The position numbers and the translations under genes are program-made. Of a stretch of 30,821 bases of DNA, positions 13,751 through 21,567 are shown in pieces. The DNA comes from a virus, in IMG/VR virus record IMGVR_UViG_3300030451_006693, positions 1-30,821 of that record; one strand, written 5' to 3'. Positions within the stretch are counted from its first letter, which is position 1; every line of letters starts with the position of its first letter. A model generated the notes under the pieces. It had not been told where the DNA came from. It ran no database searches and saw nothing but the letters and a program-made list of their open reading frames with translations.

Positions 13751-14119
13751 ATGCTAAATACAAAATTTATAGACTTTGTTCAACAAATAAATGAAGATGC
13801 TATAGAACCTACCACAAAAAGAGATATGTTAGGTTTAAAAGATGAATCTTTACCACAGGCTTCTAATGTAAATGATTACTTTAGATCTAAAGAAAGATCA
13901 GATATAGCTCCAGAAAATATACCATATCCTTTAGAGCAAATCAATAATATGGCAAGTAATGCTTTTATATCTTTACAAAATATGGAAGAGATACTTAATA
14001 TTGCTAAAACAAATGCAGTTATCAAAGATAAATCTCTTATAGAGGTTTTACAGAAAAAAATCAGAAGAGTAAAAAAAGAAATAGTTGAAATTGATGTAAT
14101 ATCTAATAAAATAAAATAA
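13751..14119 (+). CDS. Hypothetical late protein, 122 aa, candidate internal head protein
   Basis: An unrecognised protein. The open frame extends back to an ATG at 13667, but that start lies inside the divergent gene and upstream of the late promoter. The start at 13751 is exactly 5 nt after TATAAATA and gives the N-terminus MLNTKFIDFVQQINEDAI. This could be another capsid-targeting-like helix with an Ile-x-Glu site (INE|D), a weaker case than at 11806 and 12172. The rest is polar, with a long C-terminal helix ending in a basic KKIRRVKKE segment. The stop overlaps the next ATG (TAATG), heading a four-gene late operon. Confidence 0.6.
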   Translation: MLNTKFIDFVQQINEDAIEPTTKRDMLGLKDESLPQASNVNDYFRSKERSDIAPENIPYPLEQINNMASNAFISLQNMEEILNIAKTNAVIKDKSLIEVLQKKIRRVKKEIVEIDVISNKIK

Positions 14120-14490
14120 TGGTTAAAATACTTAAATCGTTATTTCTAACTTTTATAGTTAGTGCTATATTTGCGTTTATCTTTATAGATAGTTTTTGGA
14201 ACGTTTTTATAATAACTACGTTATCGCAATTAATTTTATTTTATTTTTTCAATACAATATATGAAGGATATGTTATAAAAAAAGCAATGGAACTTAATAT
14301 TAAATTAGAAGAAGAGAAATCTAAAAATAATGTAGTATTAAATTGCCCATCATGTGATCATAAACAAACTATTGAAATGAATTTAACTAGAATATTTACA
14401 TATAAATGCGATAAATGTGGTAGTGAAATAAAAGCAGAGCCTACTGTAAAAAATTATTTAGTTACTAACCCAATTTATGTTGAAAAATGA
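14119..14490 (+). CDS. Membrane protein with C-terminal zinc ribbon, 123 aa
   Basis: Two hydrophobic helices (about residues 7-23 and 27-46) with a short loop form a hairpin in the inner membrane. A charged helix (53-70) then leads to a zinc ribbon with Cys76-x2-Cys79 (CPSC) and Cys97-x2-Cys100 (CDKC). Both ends of the hairpin are probably cytoplasmic, given the Lys at 3 and 6 and Lys 54-55 after helix two, so the ribbon would face the cytoplasm. I cannot name a family. It could tether a protein or nucleic acid to the membrane. It overlaps its neighbours by 1 and 4 nt, and is driven by the late promoter at 13738. Confidence 0.65.
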   Translation: MVKILKSLFLTFIVSAIFAFIFIDSFWNVFIITTLSQLILFYFFNTIYEGYVIKKAMELNIKLEEEKSKNNVVLNCPSCDHKQTIEMNLTRIFTYKCDKCGSEIKAEPTVKNYLVTNPIYVEK

Positions 14491-14891
14491 GTGAATTAGA
14501 TAATTATACTAAAGAAGTTAAACCAACTTCACTTACATTAGATGAAGATATTATTAAAGATTTCGATATAGAATATATCGAAAAATTTATTAAAGATTTA
14601 GATTATGAAAAATATAATAATTTTATTTCAGGTAAAGTATATCAAAAAAATAAAGAATTAAATTTATACAATTGCATTACAAAATTACTATTAGATAATA
14701 TTAACGTTAGTGAAGATAATTCTACAGATAGCACAAACAAAAATTTATCTAAATTAAACAAAAAATTATTAACTGATAATTTACAAAATTTAAATACACT
14801 TCTCAATAATCTACCTATAGATAATATGAAAATCTTTTATTCTCTATTAGGAACTATGATACAATATATATATGAGTTTGAAAAAAGATAA
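14487..14891 (+). CDS. Hypothetical protein, 134 aa
   Basis: Not recognised. Asp/Glu- and Asn-rich, mostly helical, with two Leu-rich stretches (LYNCITKLLLDNI and LNTLLNNLPI) that could form a helical bundle; no Cys pairs or membrane segment. It overlaps the zinc-ribbon gene by four bases (ATGA) and the next gene by 20 nt. Operon position is the only clue, pointing to late expression. Confidence 0.5.
   Translation: MSELDNYTKEVKPTSLTLDEDIIKDFDIEYIEKFIKDLDYEKYNNFISGKVYQKNKELNLYNCITKLLLDNINVSEDNSTDSTNKNLSKLNKKLLTDNLQNLNTLLNNLPIDNMKIFYSLLGTMIQYIYEFEKR
14857..14865 (+). promoter_or_regulatory. Possible extended -10 promoter, 6 nt before ATG
   Basis: TGATACAAT (TGn plus TACAAT, -10 at 14860-14865) ends 6 nt before the ATG at 14872, the same distance as in the early promoters. 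No TTGAnA is found 16 nt upstream. It lies in the end of the preceding gene. Confidence 0.3.
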
Positions 14892-15156
14892 AAAAGAAAC
14901 TGATAATATAGATATCGAAAAAAAATATAGTATAGATTTTTTAGCTAGATTTGCTTGTTTATATGAAGGAGTAAATATTGCTGCTGATAGAGCAGAGAAG
15001 TTAGGTTATGATGTTAATAAAAATAATATATGGATTAAACCTACTGCTTTGCAAAAGTATGTTGCTGAAAGGTACGGGGATATGAAATATAATATGGAGC
15101 AGCAAAGAAAAGGTTTAGAAGTAGATGAAATTTATCCCTGGGACAAAGTTTATTAA
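14872..15156 (+). CDS. Hypothetical protein, 94 aa
   Basis: Not recognised. A charged N-terminus (MSLKKDKKETDNIDIEKK) is followed by a folded region with FLARFACLYEGVNIAADRAEKLGYDV and IKPTALQKYVAERYGDMKY, ending in YPWDKVY. The first part of that region looks like a paired-helix motif. It overlaps the gene before by 20 nt and the gene after by 32 nt. Confidence 0.5.
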   Translation: MSLKKDKKETDNIDIEKKYSIDFLARFACLYEGVNIAADRAEKLGYDVNKNNIWIKPTALQKYVAERYGDMKYNMEQQRKGLEVDEIYPWDKVY

Positions 15157-15346
15157 TAATACGAGAAAAAATACACGTCATTTTCAAAGAGGTGTATTAC
15201 ATGTATTAAACAACGTATCTTTTAATAAAGAAGATAATACTTTTACATATTCATTTAAATTACCTCAAAAAAATGAATTTAAAGAAGTTAAATTTGAAAG
15301 TATTGAACAAGCAGATAATTATTTGCAAACAATAATTTTTAATTAA
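15125..15346 (+). CDS. Hypothetical protein, 73 aa
   Basis: Not recognised. A small basic protein whose N-terminus (KFINNTRKNTRHFQRGVLHVL) is Arg/Lys-rich and whose second half reads as beta strands (NTFTYSFKLP, KEVKFESIEQAD). The only ATG, at 15125, makes a 32 nt overlap with the gene before; no other in-frame ATG, GTG or TTG lies closer to that gene's end. The stop shares TTAA with the convergent EF-hand gene. Confidence 0.45.
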   Translation: MKFIPGTKFINNTRKNTRHFQRGVLHVLNNVSFNKEDNTFTYSFKLPQKNEFKEVKFESIEQADNYLQTIIFN

Positions 15347-15729
15347 GGTCGAATATCATCCATAACTATATCATGAGCTACTGATTCTTTAATTACATTA
15401 ATATATTCATTATACTCTAAAACTGAGTTCTTAGGTTTTAAATTTTTTCTACAAATTTGTGCATGTAAATTTTCCCCTATTTCTGATGTATTATCAGAAC
15501 TGAATATAAATTCATCATTTGTATCTTTAATAGTTTTTAAAAAATTTAGTAATTCGGTATACGTAATATTTCCGTTACTATCCGTATCAATTAATTCAAA
15601 TAATTGAAGGTCAGTTAAATTATTATTTTGAGCGTATACTTTTAAAACTTCTGCTAGATATCTACCTTTATCTGACATTTGCAATAATGTAGTAACATCA
15701 ATTTTATTTCCTGGTAGTGGCGTTATCAT
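15343..15729 (-). CDS. EF-hand calcium-binding protein, 128 aa
   Basis: Residues 48-59 form a textbook EF-hand loop: DTDSNGNITYTE, with Asp at 1 and 3, Asn at 5, Gly at 6, Ile at 8 and Glu at 12. Helices flank it (LTDLQLFELI before, LLNFLKTI after). A second, degenerate hand is likely near the C-terminus, ending in VLEYNEYINVI with a Glu at position 12 but without the early Asp ligands. This paired arrangement is typical of EF-hand domains. The protein is the last cistron of the tail/fibre operon, starting immediately after the stop of the upstream gene (TAA then ATG). It may be a Ca-responsive tail or baseplate part, or a chaperone for the large proteins upstream. EF-hands are uncommon in phages. 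Confidence 0.72.
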   Translation of the reverse strand: MITPLPGNKIDVTTLLQMSDKGRYLAEVLKVYAQNNNLTDLQLFELIDTDSNGNITYTELLNFLKTIKDTNDEFIFSSDNTSEIGENLHAQICRKNLKPKNSVLEYNEYINVIKESVAHDIVMDDIRP

Positions 15730-16923
15730 TTAATTATTTATATAATTACTAAATTCGTTAAAGTTTACGTTTTCATTTAAATTTTTATGCAACCCATTAA
15801 AAATTGATGTAGATGCAAATTCTGCATTAGACGATAATCCAATATACCCGGTCATGGTAGTGGTAAAATCAGGAGTAAATTTAATTTCTTCGGGTAAAGT
15901 TATACTTTCAGAAACTGTACCGTCGTAAATAGCAACAAATACTGCAGAAAGTCCTGAAGTGGAGTAATTATCATCTCTATATTTTCTTATATTACTGTAA
16001 TACGCGTCAGCTCCGGTACTATCACCTTTATCAACATTATCAGTTTGTACAACATTAATAATATTACCTAATTTATCAACAGTATTTATTAATGTACCTT
16101 TTTCTTTAGAAAAGAAGCTTTGCGATTCTAATCCTTTAATACTTTTATCTACTAAGTTTATATTAGATTTGAAGATATTAAATCTATAGTCTAAATATTT
16201 TCCATTATCATAATAAAACTTAAATGAACCTAAACCTGATATTGAATTACTAAAAGATTTATATGTATGTGACCAATTATCTTTTGGTACGTAAAATGCT
16301 GGTATACCCCAATTACTATTTGCACTATATCTATCATCATCAGTATTAAAGTTTTCATTTTTAAAACTTAAATCTACTGATTCAGTTGTACCGTCCCCAT
16401 AATCAGCTAAAACTTTTATTAATGTATTGCCTTGTCTGGTTCTCATTACTAAATTACCAGGTGCAGCAACCCCTCCTGATAATTGAATCCAAGAAACATC
16501 CTGAACCTCTACTCCCGTTTCAGTAGCTTCAGAATAATAAAAAATAGGTTCATTATTATTATTAGAATTTCTATAAAGTATATTCCACCTACCATTAATG
16601 AGTTCTATTCTTAAACCGTCTTCTGGATAGCCAGCTCTATTTCTTGATTCATAATAACCATTATAAAGGTAATTAGTAGCTGAATATAACCCTGAACTAA
16701 CATAATAAAAATTTGTATTTAAAGATGTAGGGAACCATCCACTTAAAGATACATACTCTTCATCTGGTATAAAAAGTGGTATATTATATAAATTAGTATT
16801 AGCATCTTTTACATCAAAAAATATTTGAGTATCTTCGTTTATATAAAGTTTATTACCAGATTCTATAATATTATTATTTTCTGGATAAGATCCTGCTGAA
16901 ATATTAAAAGTAAATGTGTCCAT
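15730..16923 (-). CDS. Tail/fibre structural protein with PKD-like domain, 397 aa
   Basis: A beta-rich late protein. Residues about 165-255 contain ADYGDGTTES and later WSHTYKSFSNSISG, the GDG and HTY hallmarks of a PKD (Ig-like) domain, followed by strands such as FKFYYDNG. Before it, segment 80-130 (GLRIELINGRWNILYRNS) resembles a small beta-sandwich surface domain. The protein is Asn/Ser/Tyr-rich as tail fibre or baseplate-edge proteins often are. It overlaps the 806-residue gene by one base (TAATG) and abuts the EF-hand gene. Host-surface contact is the likely role; the attachment point on the virion is not known. Confidence 0.6.
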   Translation of the reverse strand: MDTFTFNISAGSYPENNNIIESGNKLYINEDTQIFFDVKDANTNLYNIPLFIPDEEYVSLSGWFPTSLNTNFYYVSSGLYSATNYLYNGYYESRNRAGYPEDGLRIELINGRWNILYRNSNNNNEPIFYYSEATETGVEVQDVSWIQLSGGVAAPGNLVMRTRQGNTLIKVLADYGDGTTESVDLSFKNENFNTDDDRYSANSNWGIPAFYVPKDNWSHTYKSFSNSISGLGSFKFYYDNGKYLDYRFNIFKSNINLVDKSIKGLESQSFFSKEKGTLINTVDKLGNIINVVQTDNVDKGDSTGADAYYSNIRKYRDDNYSTSGLSAVFVAIYDGTVSESITLPEEIKFTPDFTTTMTGYIGLSSNAEFASTSIFNGLHKNLNENVNFNEFSNYINN

Positions 16924-19343
16924 TATAAAGCTTCCTCATAGAACATTAATGTTCTTGTTAAATTACCTGTTGTTGATTGATTTAAAAACGGTACACCAAA
17001 TACATCATTATTTGCTGTTAAAGAGACAAAATCTGCACTTAAAGCAGTAAATTTATTACCAGTAATATTATGTTTGGGTGAAAATAAATTTTTGTCTTTA
17101 TATAAAATATTATTTTTTACTGTAACGTTATTTTGAAATATTTTATATTTTAATAAATGTATTATAGGTGAATTATTTTTATCTGCAAATGTAGTAGTAA
17201 GTACAAACTCATCATTTTTACTGTTAAACGTTAAAAAACTATTTTTAACTTCTTTAAAGATTACATTATCTAAGAAATAAAAGTTATCACTAAAGAATGA
17301 AGAAACTGTATTAGTTTCATTATGAATAATATTTTCCTTTTTAGATATTGTATCATAACTATAAAATTTAAAATAAAATTGATTACTAAATCCAGTTAAT
17401 GCATTAACAGGAGATATAACTACTTTGAAAATAACATCATCAACAACACAATCATTAGAAATAAAACTTAAATTATTATTCTCTTTTTCTAAAATAAACG
17501 GTTGAGTAGGTATATTTGAATAAGAAGGCATAGCACTTGTTTCAGCGGTATTTGATTTTAATTTAAATCCATCCATTACATTATACCCGCTTGTTTTTAT
17601 ACTATAAACATCCCCGTAAATGTTAATATCTAAGATATTTGTATTTACTTCATTTTGTAATTGAGTATTATTAGATAATTTATCAATAATAATTTTAAAC
17701 CCACTACCACTTAAAGGTAAAAACGTATTATCACTTACATTGTTAAGATAAACATTCTTTTTAAATTGTTGTTTTTCAAGTGGTGTCTGTACAAATTTAT
17801 CTACCCCGTATTTATTTTCACTATAATCAATAGTTAGACCTGAATTAAAAGGTACTCCTTCTTTATATTCGTGTCCAAGTTTTATATTCCTCGTTACAAA
17901 AGGATATTTTATAAAAGTAACAAATTCATTGCCATATATATCGGATTCATTTTTTGTAATATAACCAAAATTATACAAATTTTCATAATTTTTTTCTAAT
18001 GCTGAATCGTTATTTAAATTATACACCCTGTTATCTTTTGATTGATAAGAATGAAAATAGTGACTTCTTTGATCTCCTTTTGATATTCTTCTACCATATG
18101 AAGATGATATATTTTTAAAAGTACTATTTTTAAAATAAAAATTATAAGGATTTAATCTTTTAGAAGTACTTACATTTATAATATCACCATACTTATTAGG
18201 ATCTGGAAAAATATATACATTATTTTTTTCTAAATCTAATTTTAATTTAGATGTATACTCACCATCTACTCTCAAAAGTGAAAATTTAGTGGGTGTATAA
18301 TATAATCCAATTTCTCGTTCAAACATAGTATCTTCACTAATATTACTTCTAAAGCTTGGATTGTTTATATTTAAAATATTAGAAGTTTCATCCTCTGCTT
18401 TAAATAAATTTCCGGAAATAAATGCTGTATCATTTGTTGAAACGTAAAAATAATCAGTACCTGTAAATTTTTTACTAAGTTCTGCTTCTTCAAAAATATT
18501 AAAATTACTATCTATTTGATTATTTCTATTATAATCAACAAAATCTTCATCATTAAAATACTCACTGAATACTCTATTAAAAGTAACTGTTAAATTAAAT
18601 GGAGCAAGTTCTTTTAAAGTAATTTTATTTTCATTGACAACATCAATTAAAGCTTGGTTAAAATCAATTAATGCATTATAATTAATCTTGTTAGTTTCAA
18701 ATGTATTCCTAGCAGAAACAGATGTAGTAGAAGGGTCAATATCAAAATAATCATTAAATGTATCAAAACCCTCTTCAAGTTCTATTTTTAAATCTAAGAA
18801 AGTTGACGATAAAGCAAATAACTCTGTTGATTGTAAATTAGTACTTTGAAAATAATTAATAACTGTATTTTTAACTAAGTTTTTAACACTTTCATTACTA
18901 CCTTTATTCTTTATCTCTCTTAGCTCTTTCTTGTAGGTAGATCTTCGTTCTCTGTAGTATTCTATAACTTCTTTAACCTTATTACTAAAGAAAGGAATAG
19001 CTTGAGATAACGAAGTATCATCGTTTATATCTATGTTCTCGAAGAAACGTCTTTCTTCAGCAGTTGAATAACTTAAAGTTAAGCTGTTAAAGAAGTTTAT
19101 GTATATATCTTTAACGTTAATTTTAATATTCTTTTTAGTTTCAAAAGTACTATTATCCCAATTTTTAAGATATACTTTATATTGAGATAAATTATCTAGA
19201 TCATTGTTATCTAATGTAACTATATAGTTTAGATACTCGACAAAGGTAAAAGGTTTTTGTGTATCATATTTTTCATCATCAAGTTTATTAGTAATACTAT
19301 TATAAACTATTAAAGATGTATATTTCTTATCACTCTTTGCCAT
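16923..19343 (-). CDS. Large virion structural protein (tail/baseplate), 806 aa
   Basis: The largest gene in the window. The first 200 residues are helical and include KNWDNSTFETKKNIKINVKD, AEERRFFENIDINDDTSL, AIPFFSNKVKEVIEYY and RRSTYKKELREIKNKGS. I associate this kind of N-terminal region with large structural proteins of marine T4-like phages. The rest is beta-rich with many Asn, Ser, Phe and Tyr and frequent repeats of short strands, consistent with a fibre or baseplate arm. It has a late promoter core 5 nt upstream and is first in a three-gene operon. The exact counterpart in T4 (for instance gp10 or a fibre) cannot be assigned. Confidence 0.6.
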   Translation of the reverse strand: MAKSDKKYTSLIVYNSITNKLDDEKYDTQKPFTFVEYLNYIVTLDNNDLDNLSQYKVYLKNWDNSTFETKKNIKINVKDIYINFFNSLTLSYSTAEERRFFENIDINDDTSLSQAIPFFSNKVKEVIEYYRERRSTYKKELREIKNKGSNESVKNLVKNTVINYFQSTNLQSTELFALSSTFLDLKIELEEGFDTFNDYFDIDPSTTSVSARNTFETNKINYNALIDFNQALIDVVNENKITLKELAPFNLTVTFNRVFSEYFNDEDFVDYNRNNQIDSNFNIFEEAELSKKFTGTDYFYVSTNDTAFISGNLFKAEDETSNILNINNPSFRSNISEDTMFEREIGLYYTPTKFSLLRVDGEYTSKLKLDLEKNNVYIFPDPNKYGDIINVSTSKRLNPYNFYFKNSTFKNISSSYGRRISKGDQRSHYFHSYQSKDNRVYNLNNDSALEKNYENLYNFGYITKNESDIYGNEFVTFIKYPFVTRNIKLGHEYKEGVPFNSGLTIDYSENKYGVDKFVQTPLEKQQFKKNVYLNNVSDNTFLPLSGSGFKIIIDKLSNNTQLQNEVNTNILDINIYGDVYSIKTSGYNVMDGFKLKSNTAETSAMPSYSNIPTQPFILEKENNNLSFISNDCVVDDVIFKVVISPVNALTGFSNQFYFKFYSYDTISKKENIIHNETNTVSSFFSDNFYFLDNVIFKEVKNSFLTFNSKNDEFVLTTTFADKNNSPIIHLLKYKIFQNNVTVKNNILYKDKNLFSPKHNITGNKFTALSADFVSLTANNDVFGVPFLNQSTTGNLTRTLMFYEEAL

Positions 19344-19348
19344 AGAAA

Positions 19349-19356
19349 TATTTAAT
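19349..19356 (-). promoter_or_regulatory. Late promoter core (ATTAAATA), 5 nt before ATG
   Basis: Read 19356 to 19349 on the - strand: ATTAAATA, then TTTCT, then ATG at 19343. It lies in the 52 nt gap between two structural genes. Confidence 0.5.
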
Positions 19357-19395
19357 CTTAAAATTCAATAAGTAAATCTAAGTTCGAAGGTCTAA

Positions 19396-20895
19396 TTAAA
19401 TTAAAGCTGTCTTTTTATAAAAGTTATTCAACAATACTTCGTTTAGTATACCGCCTTTATTATTAAATGCACTCAAACTATTTAAAGGTAAATTGGTATT
19501 AGTATTAGTAGAATCTAATATACTATCCATATTACTACCATCTATAGTTGAGACATAATGATAAAAGGTATAAAAATTATTAATTTCTTCAGGGTCATAA
19601 GTGAATAACTCTCTAGTCAACCTTTTATCGTCTTCAGTTATAATAAAATCGGTTAAACTATTAATATTTGCATCTTCATTTAAAACAAATCTATCATTTC
19701 CTATTCTTTCAGGTAAAATTAATATCCAAGGCCAGTTAGTAGTATATGAACTTAAACAAAAGGTTTTATTACTGCTTTCAATAAACTGAAAATCGAAACT
19801 ACTTGTAGGGTCTACATTCAACAATCTATATTTTTCTGAAAATTTATCGTAAAGTACTATAGGTTTCCAATTATCTCCACCTGAAAGTATTTCATTTAAT
19901 TTTATTTCATTGCCTAAATTTTTACCATACTTAGCTTTATTAATATGCCCTCTTGGATCAAAATTAAAGTTATATTGATTTGTATTTTCTTTAATTTTAC
20001 TTAGTTGCATACTAAAAAAGTCTATTATTCTTTTCATACTGGATGGGTAATCTTCAGCATAAACTAAGACATCACTGTCCAATAATTTTAACTGGCTTAT
20101 TAATTGATTAATATTACAGGTATCAACGTCAGAACTGTTACTTAAAAAGTTACTTATCTTCTCATATATTTTTATACCTATGTTATTAGGGTCACTATTA
20201 CTATCACCTACGATTTGACCTAAAAAATTATCAAAGAAAGATGAATTATTAATTAAGTTTGGTTGGTATAGATAGCTTTTAAAATTTGCTTTTTGGTCAT
20301 TATCTTCATTTATTTTTCTAAAATCATATAAACCATCTTCCTGGTAAATATCGAATGATTCAGAAGTTTGAGTAATTATAGGAGCTGTATTATCATGAGC
20401 TGTAATTTTTAATTTCAAATTGTTACCAGTTTCATGAACTATAAAGTATCCATTGAAAAACCCACCTGTGGTTAATGAACTTAATTCTCCAAAATTACTA
20501 TCAAAAGTAGCACTTAATACATTATTATTTTGATCAATTATTTCTGGTTTAATACTACCTTCAGAATTCAATGCATTATTAATAAACATTAAAGGTTTAT
20601 GTTTAGCTGGGAAATCATTAAAAGTTTTAAATCTTACTGTAAAATATACTTTTTGTCCTTTGTAGTAAATATCATCTAATTTAAATGTATCATCATAATA
20701 ACCAATACCATCAATACCATTTACAGATATTGATAATTTATACCCGTCATTAAAATCATTAATAGTAATTGCAGTGCTTTCAGTGATTTGATTTAACACC
20801 CCATACACTTGTTCCGGTGCATTATAATACAATCTTTCAGGATCATTTATATCTTTTGTGTTAAAATTAGCAAAAACTGTAATATCGTGTGCCAT
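19396..20895 (-). CDS. Virion structural protein, probable tail/baseplate component, 499 aa
   Basis: A late protein with no family I can name. The N-terminal 200 residues look like two Ig-like beta domains (strands such as YKLSISVNGIDGIGYYDDTF, QKVYFTVRFKTF, GYFIVHETGNNLKLKITAHD). Residues about 210-310 are helical, and the C-terminal third mixes strands with a WPWILILPERIG segment. It is Asn/Asp/Ser/Tyr-rich like its neighbours. A late promoter core lies 5 nt upstream of the ATG. The following - strand gene has its own late promoter, so this one may form a single-gene unit. A fibre or baseplate role is inferred from composition and neighbours. Confidence 0.55.
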   Translation of the reverse strand: MAHDITVFANFNTKDINDPERLYYNAPEQVYGVLNQITESTAITINDFNDGYKLSISVNGIDGIGYYDDTFKLDDIYYKGQKVYFTVRFKTFNDFPAKHKPLMFINNALNSEGSIKPEIIDQNNNVLSATFDSNFGELSSLTTGGFFNGYFIVHETGNNLKLKITAHDNTAPIITQTSESFDIYQEDGLYDFRKINEDNDQKANFKSYLYQPNLINNSSFFDNFLGQIVGDSNSDPNNIGIKIYEKISNFLSNSSDVDTCNINQLISQLKLLDSDVLVYAEDYPSSMKRIIDFFSMQLSKIKENTNQYNFNFDPRGHINKAKYGKNLGNEIKLNEILSGGDNWKPIVLYDKFSEKYRLLNVDPTSSFDFQFIESSNKTFCLSSYTTNWPWILILPERIGNDRFVLNEDANINSLTDFIITEDDKRLTRELFTYDPEEINNFYTFYHYVSTIDGSNMDSILDSTNTNTNLPLNSLSAFNNKGGILNEVLLNNFYKKTALI

Positions 20896-20900
20896 TAAAA

Positions 20901-20908
20901 TATTTATT
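20901..20908 (-). promoter_or_regulatory. Late promoter (AATAAATA), 5 nt before ATG
   Basis: Read 20908 to 20901 on the - strand: AATAAATA, then TTTTA, then ATG at 20895. It has 7 of 8 matches to TATAAATA and is one side of a divergent promoter region (20896-20976). Confidence 0.6.
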
Positions 20909-20963
20909 TGAAAGGTATTAGTTGATAAAGCTTATATATTTTTTTAAATATAATTACTGAATG

Positions 20964-20971
20964 TATAAATA
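20964..20971 (+). promoter_or_regulatory. Perfect late promoter TATAAATA, 5 nt before ATG
   Basis: TATAAATA at 20964-20971, then TTAAT and the ATG at 20977. It is the + side of the divergent region. Confidence 0.75.
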
Positions 20972-20976
20972 TTAAT

Positions 20977-21567
20977 ATGGCACGTAAATTTTTAAAAATT
21001 ATAGAAAATACAATAGCTAGATATAGTAATGGTGGGTTCTTTACTGGCGATTATGTTAAATTAGCTAATAACTACAAGAGTAAAGATAGCTACAAACAAT
21101 TACCTGACGATGTAAAAGAATATGTTGATAGTTATTTTGATACCGACGGTAACTATAGAGTAGTTAATATTAAGACATCTCAAGCAACCCCTGCTCCAGG
21201 TAATAGTGCTAATAGAGGAGATTCATTTACAGTTGAAGTTGCTTTAGATACCGGTGGTGGTAGATATGATATGCAAGGAAAAGTTGCATTAAGTGCTGAT
21301 TTATTAGTCAAAGTTGATTCAAGTAATGGTATGGTAGATTCTGGTAATATTCCAGATAGTACGAGATATAAAAATAAAGTAAATATTAAACCTAGAGAGA
21401 CTAACGAAGAAGATGAAGTAGAAATTACAAGAGTCACTTCAAAAGGAAATTTAGGTGATAAAGCTACACCGACTGAATTAAGTTTACCTACAAGTAATAC
21501 TAAAATACCTTCATCACCTGCAACAAGCTCTCCTGCTGTTGGGGATACTGGTAATTACATGAGTTAA
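20977..21567 (+). CDS. Hypothetical late protein, 196 aa
   Basis: Not recognised. A basic N-terminus (MARKFLKIIENTIARYSNGG) is followed by GDYVKLANNYKSKDSYKQL and a beta region (YRVVNIKTSQ, DSFTVEVALDTGGGRYDMQG). The last 50 residues are Ser/Thr/Pro-rich and probably disordered. It is a single-gene late unit on the + strand between - strand genes, with a perfect late promoter. Its stop shares TTAA with the gp44 stop. A virion or head-assembly role is suggested by the promoter only. Confidence 0.55.
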   Translation: MARKFLKIIENTIARYSNGGFFTGDYVKLANNYKSKDSYKQLPDDVKEYVDSYFDTDGNYRVVNIKTSQATPAPGNSANRGDSFTVEVALDTGGGRYDMQGKVALSADLLVKVDSSNGMVDSGNIPDSTRYKNKVNIKPRETNEEDEVEITRVTSKGNLGDKATPTELSLPTSNTKIPSSPATSSPAVGDTGNYMS

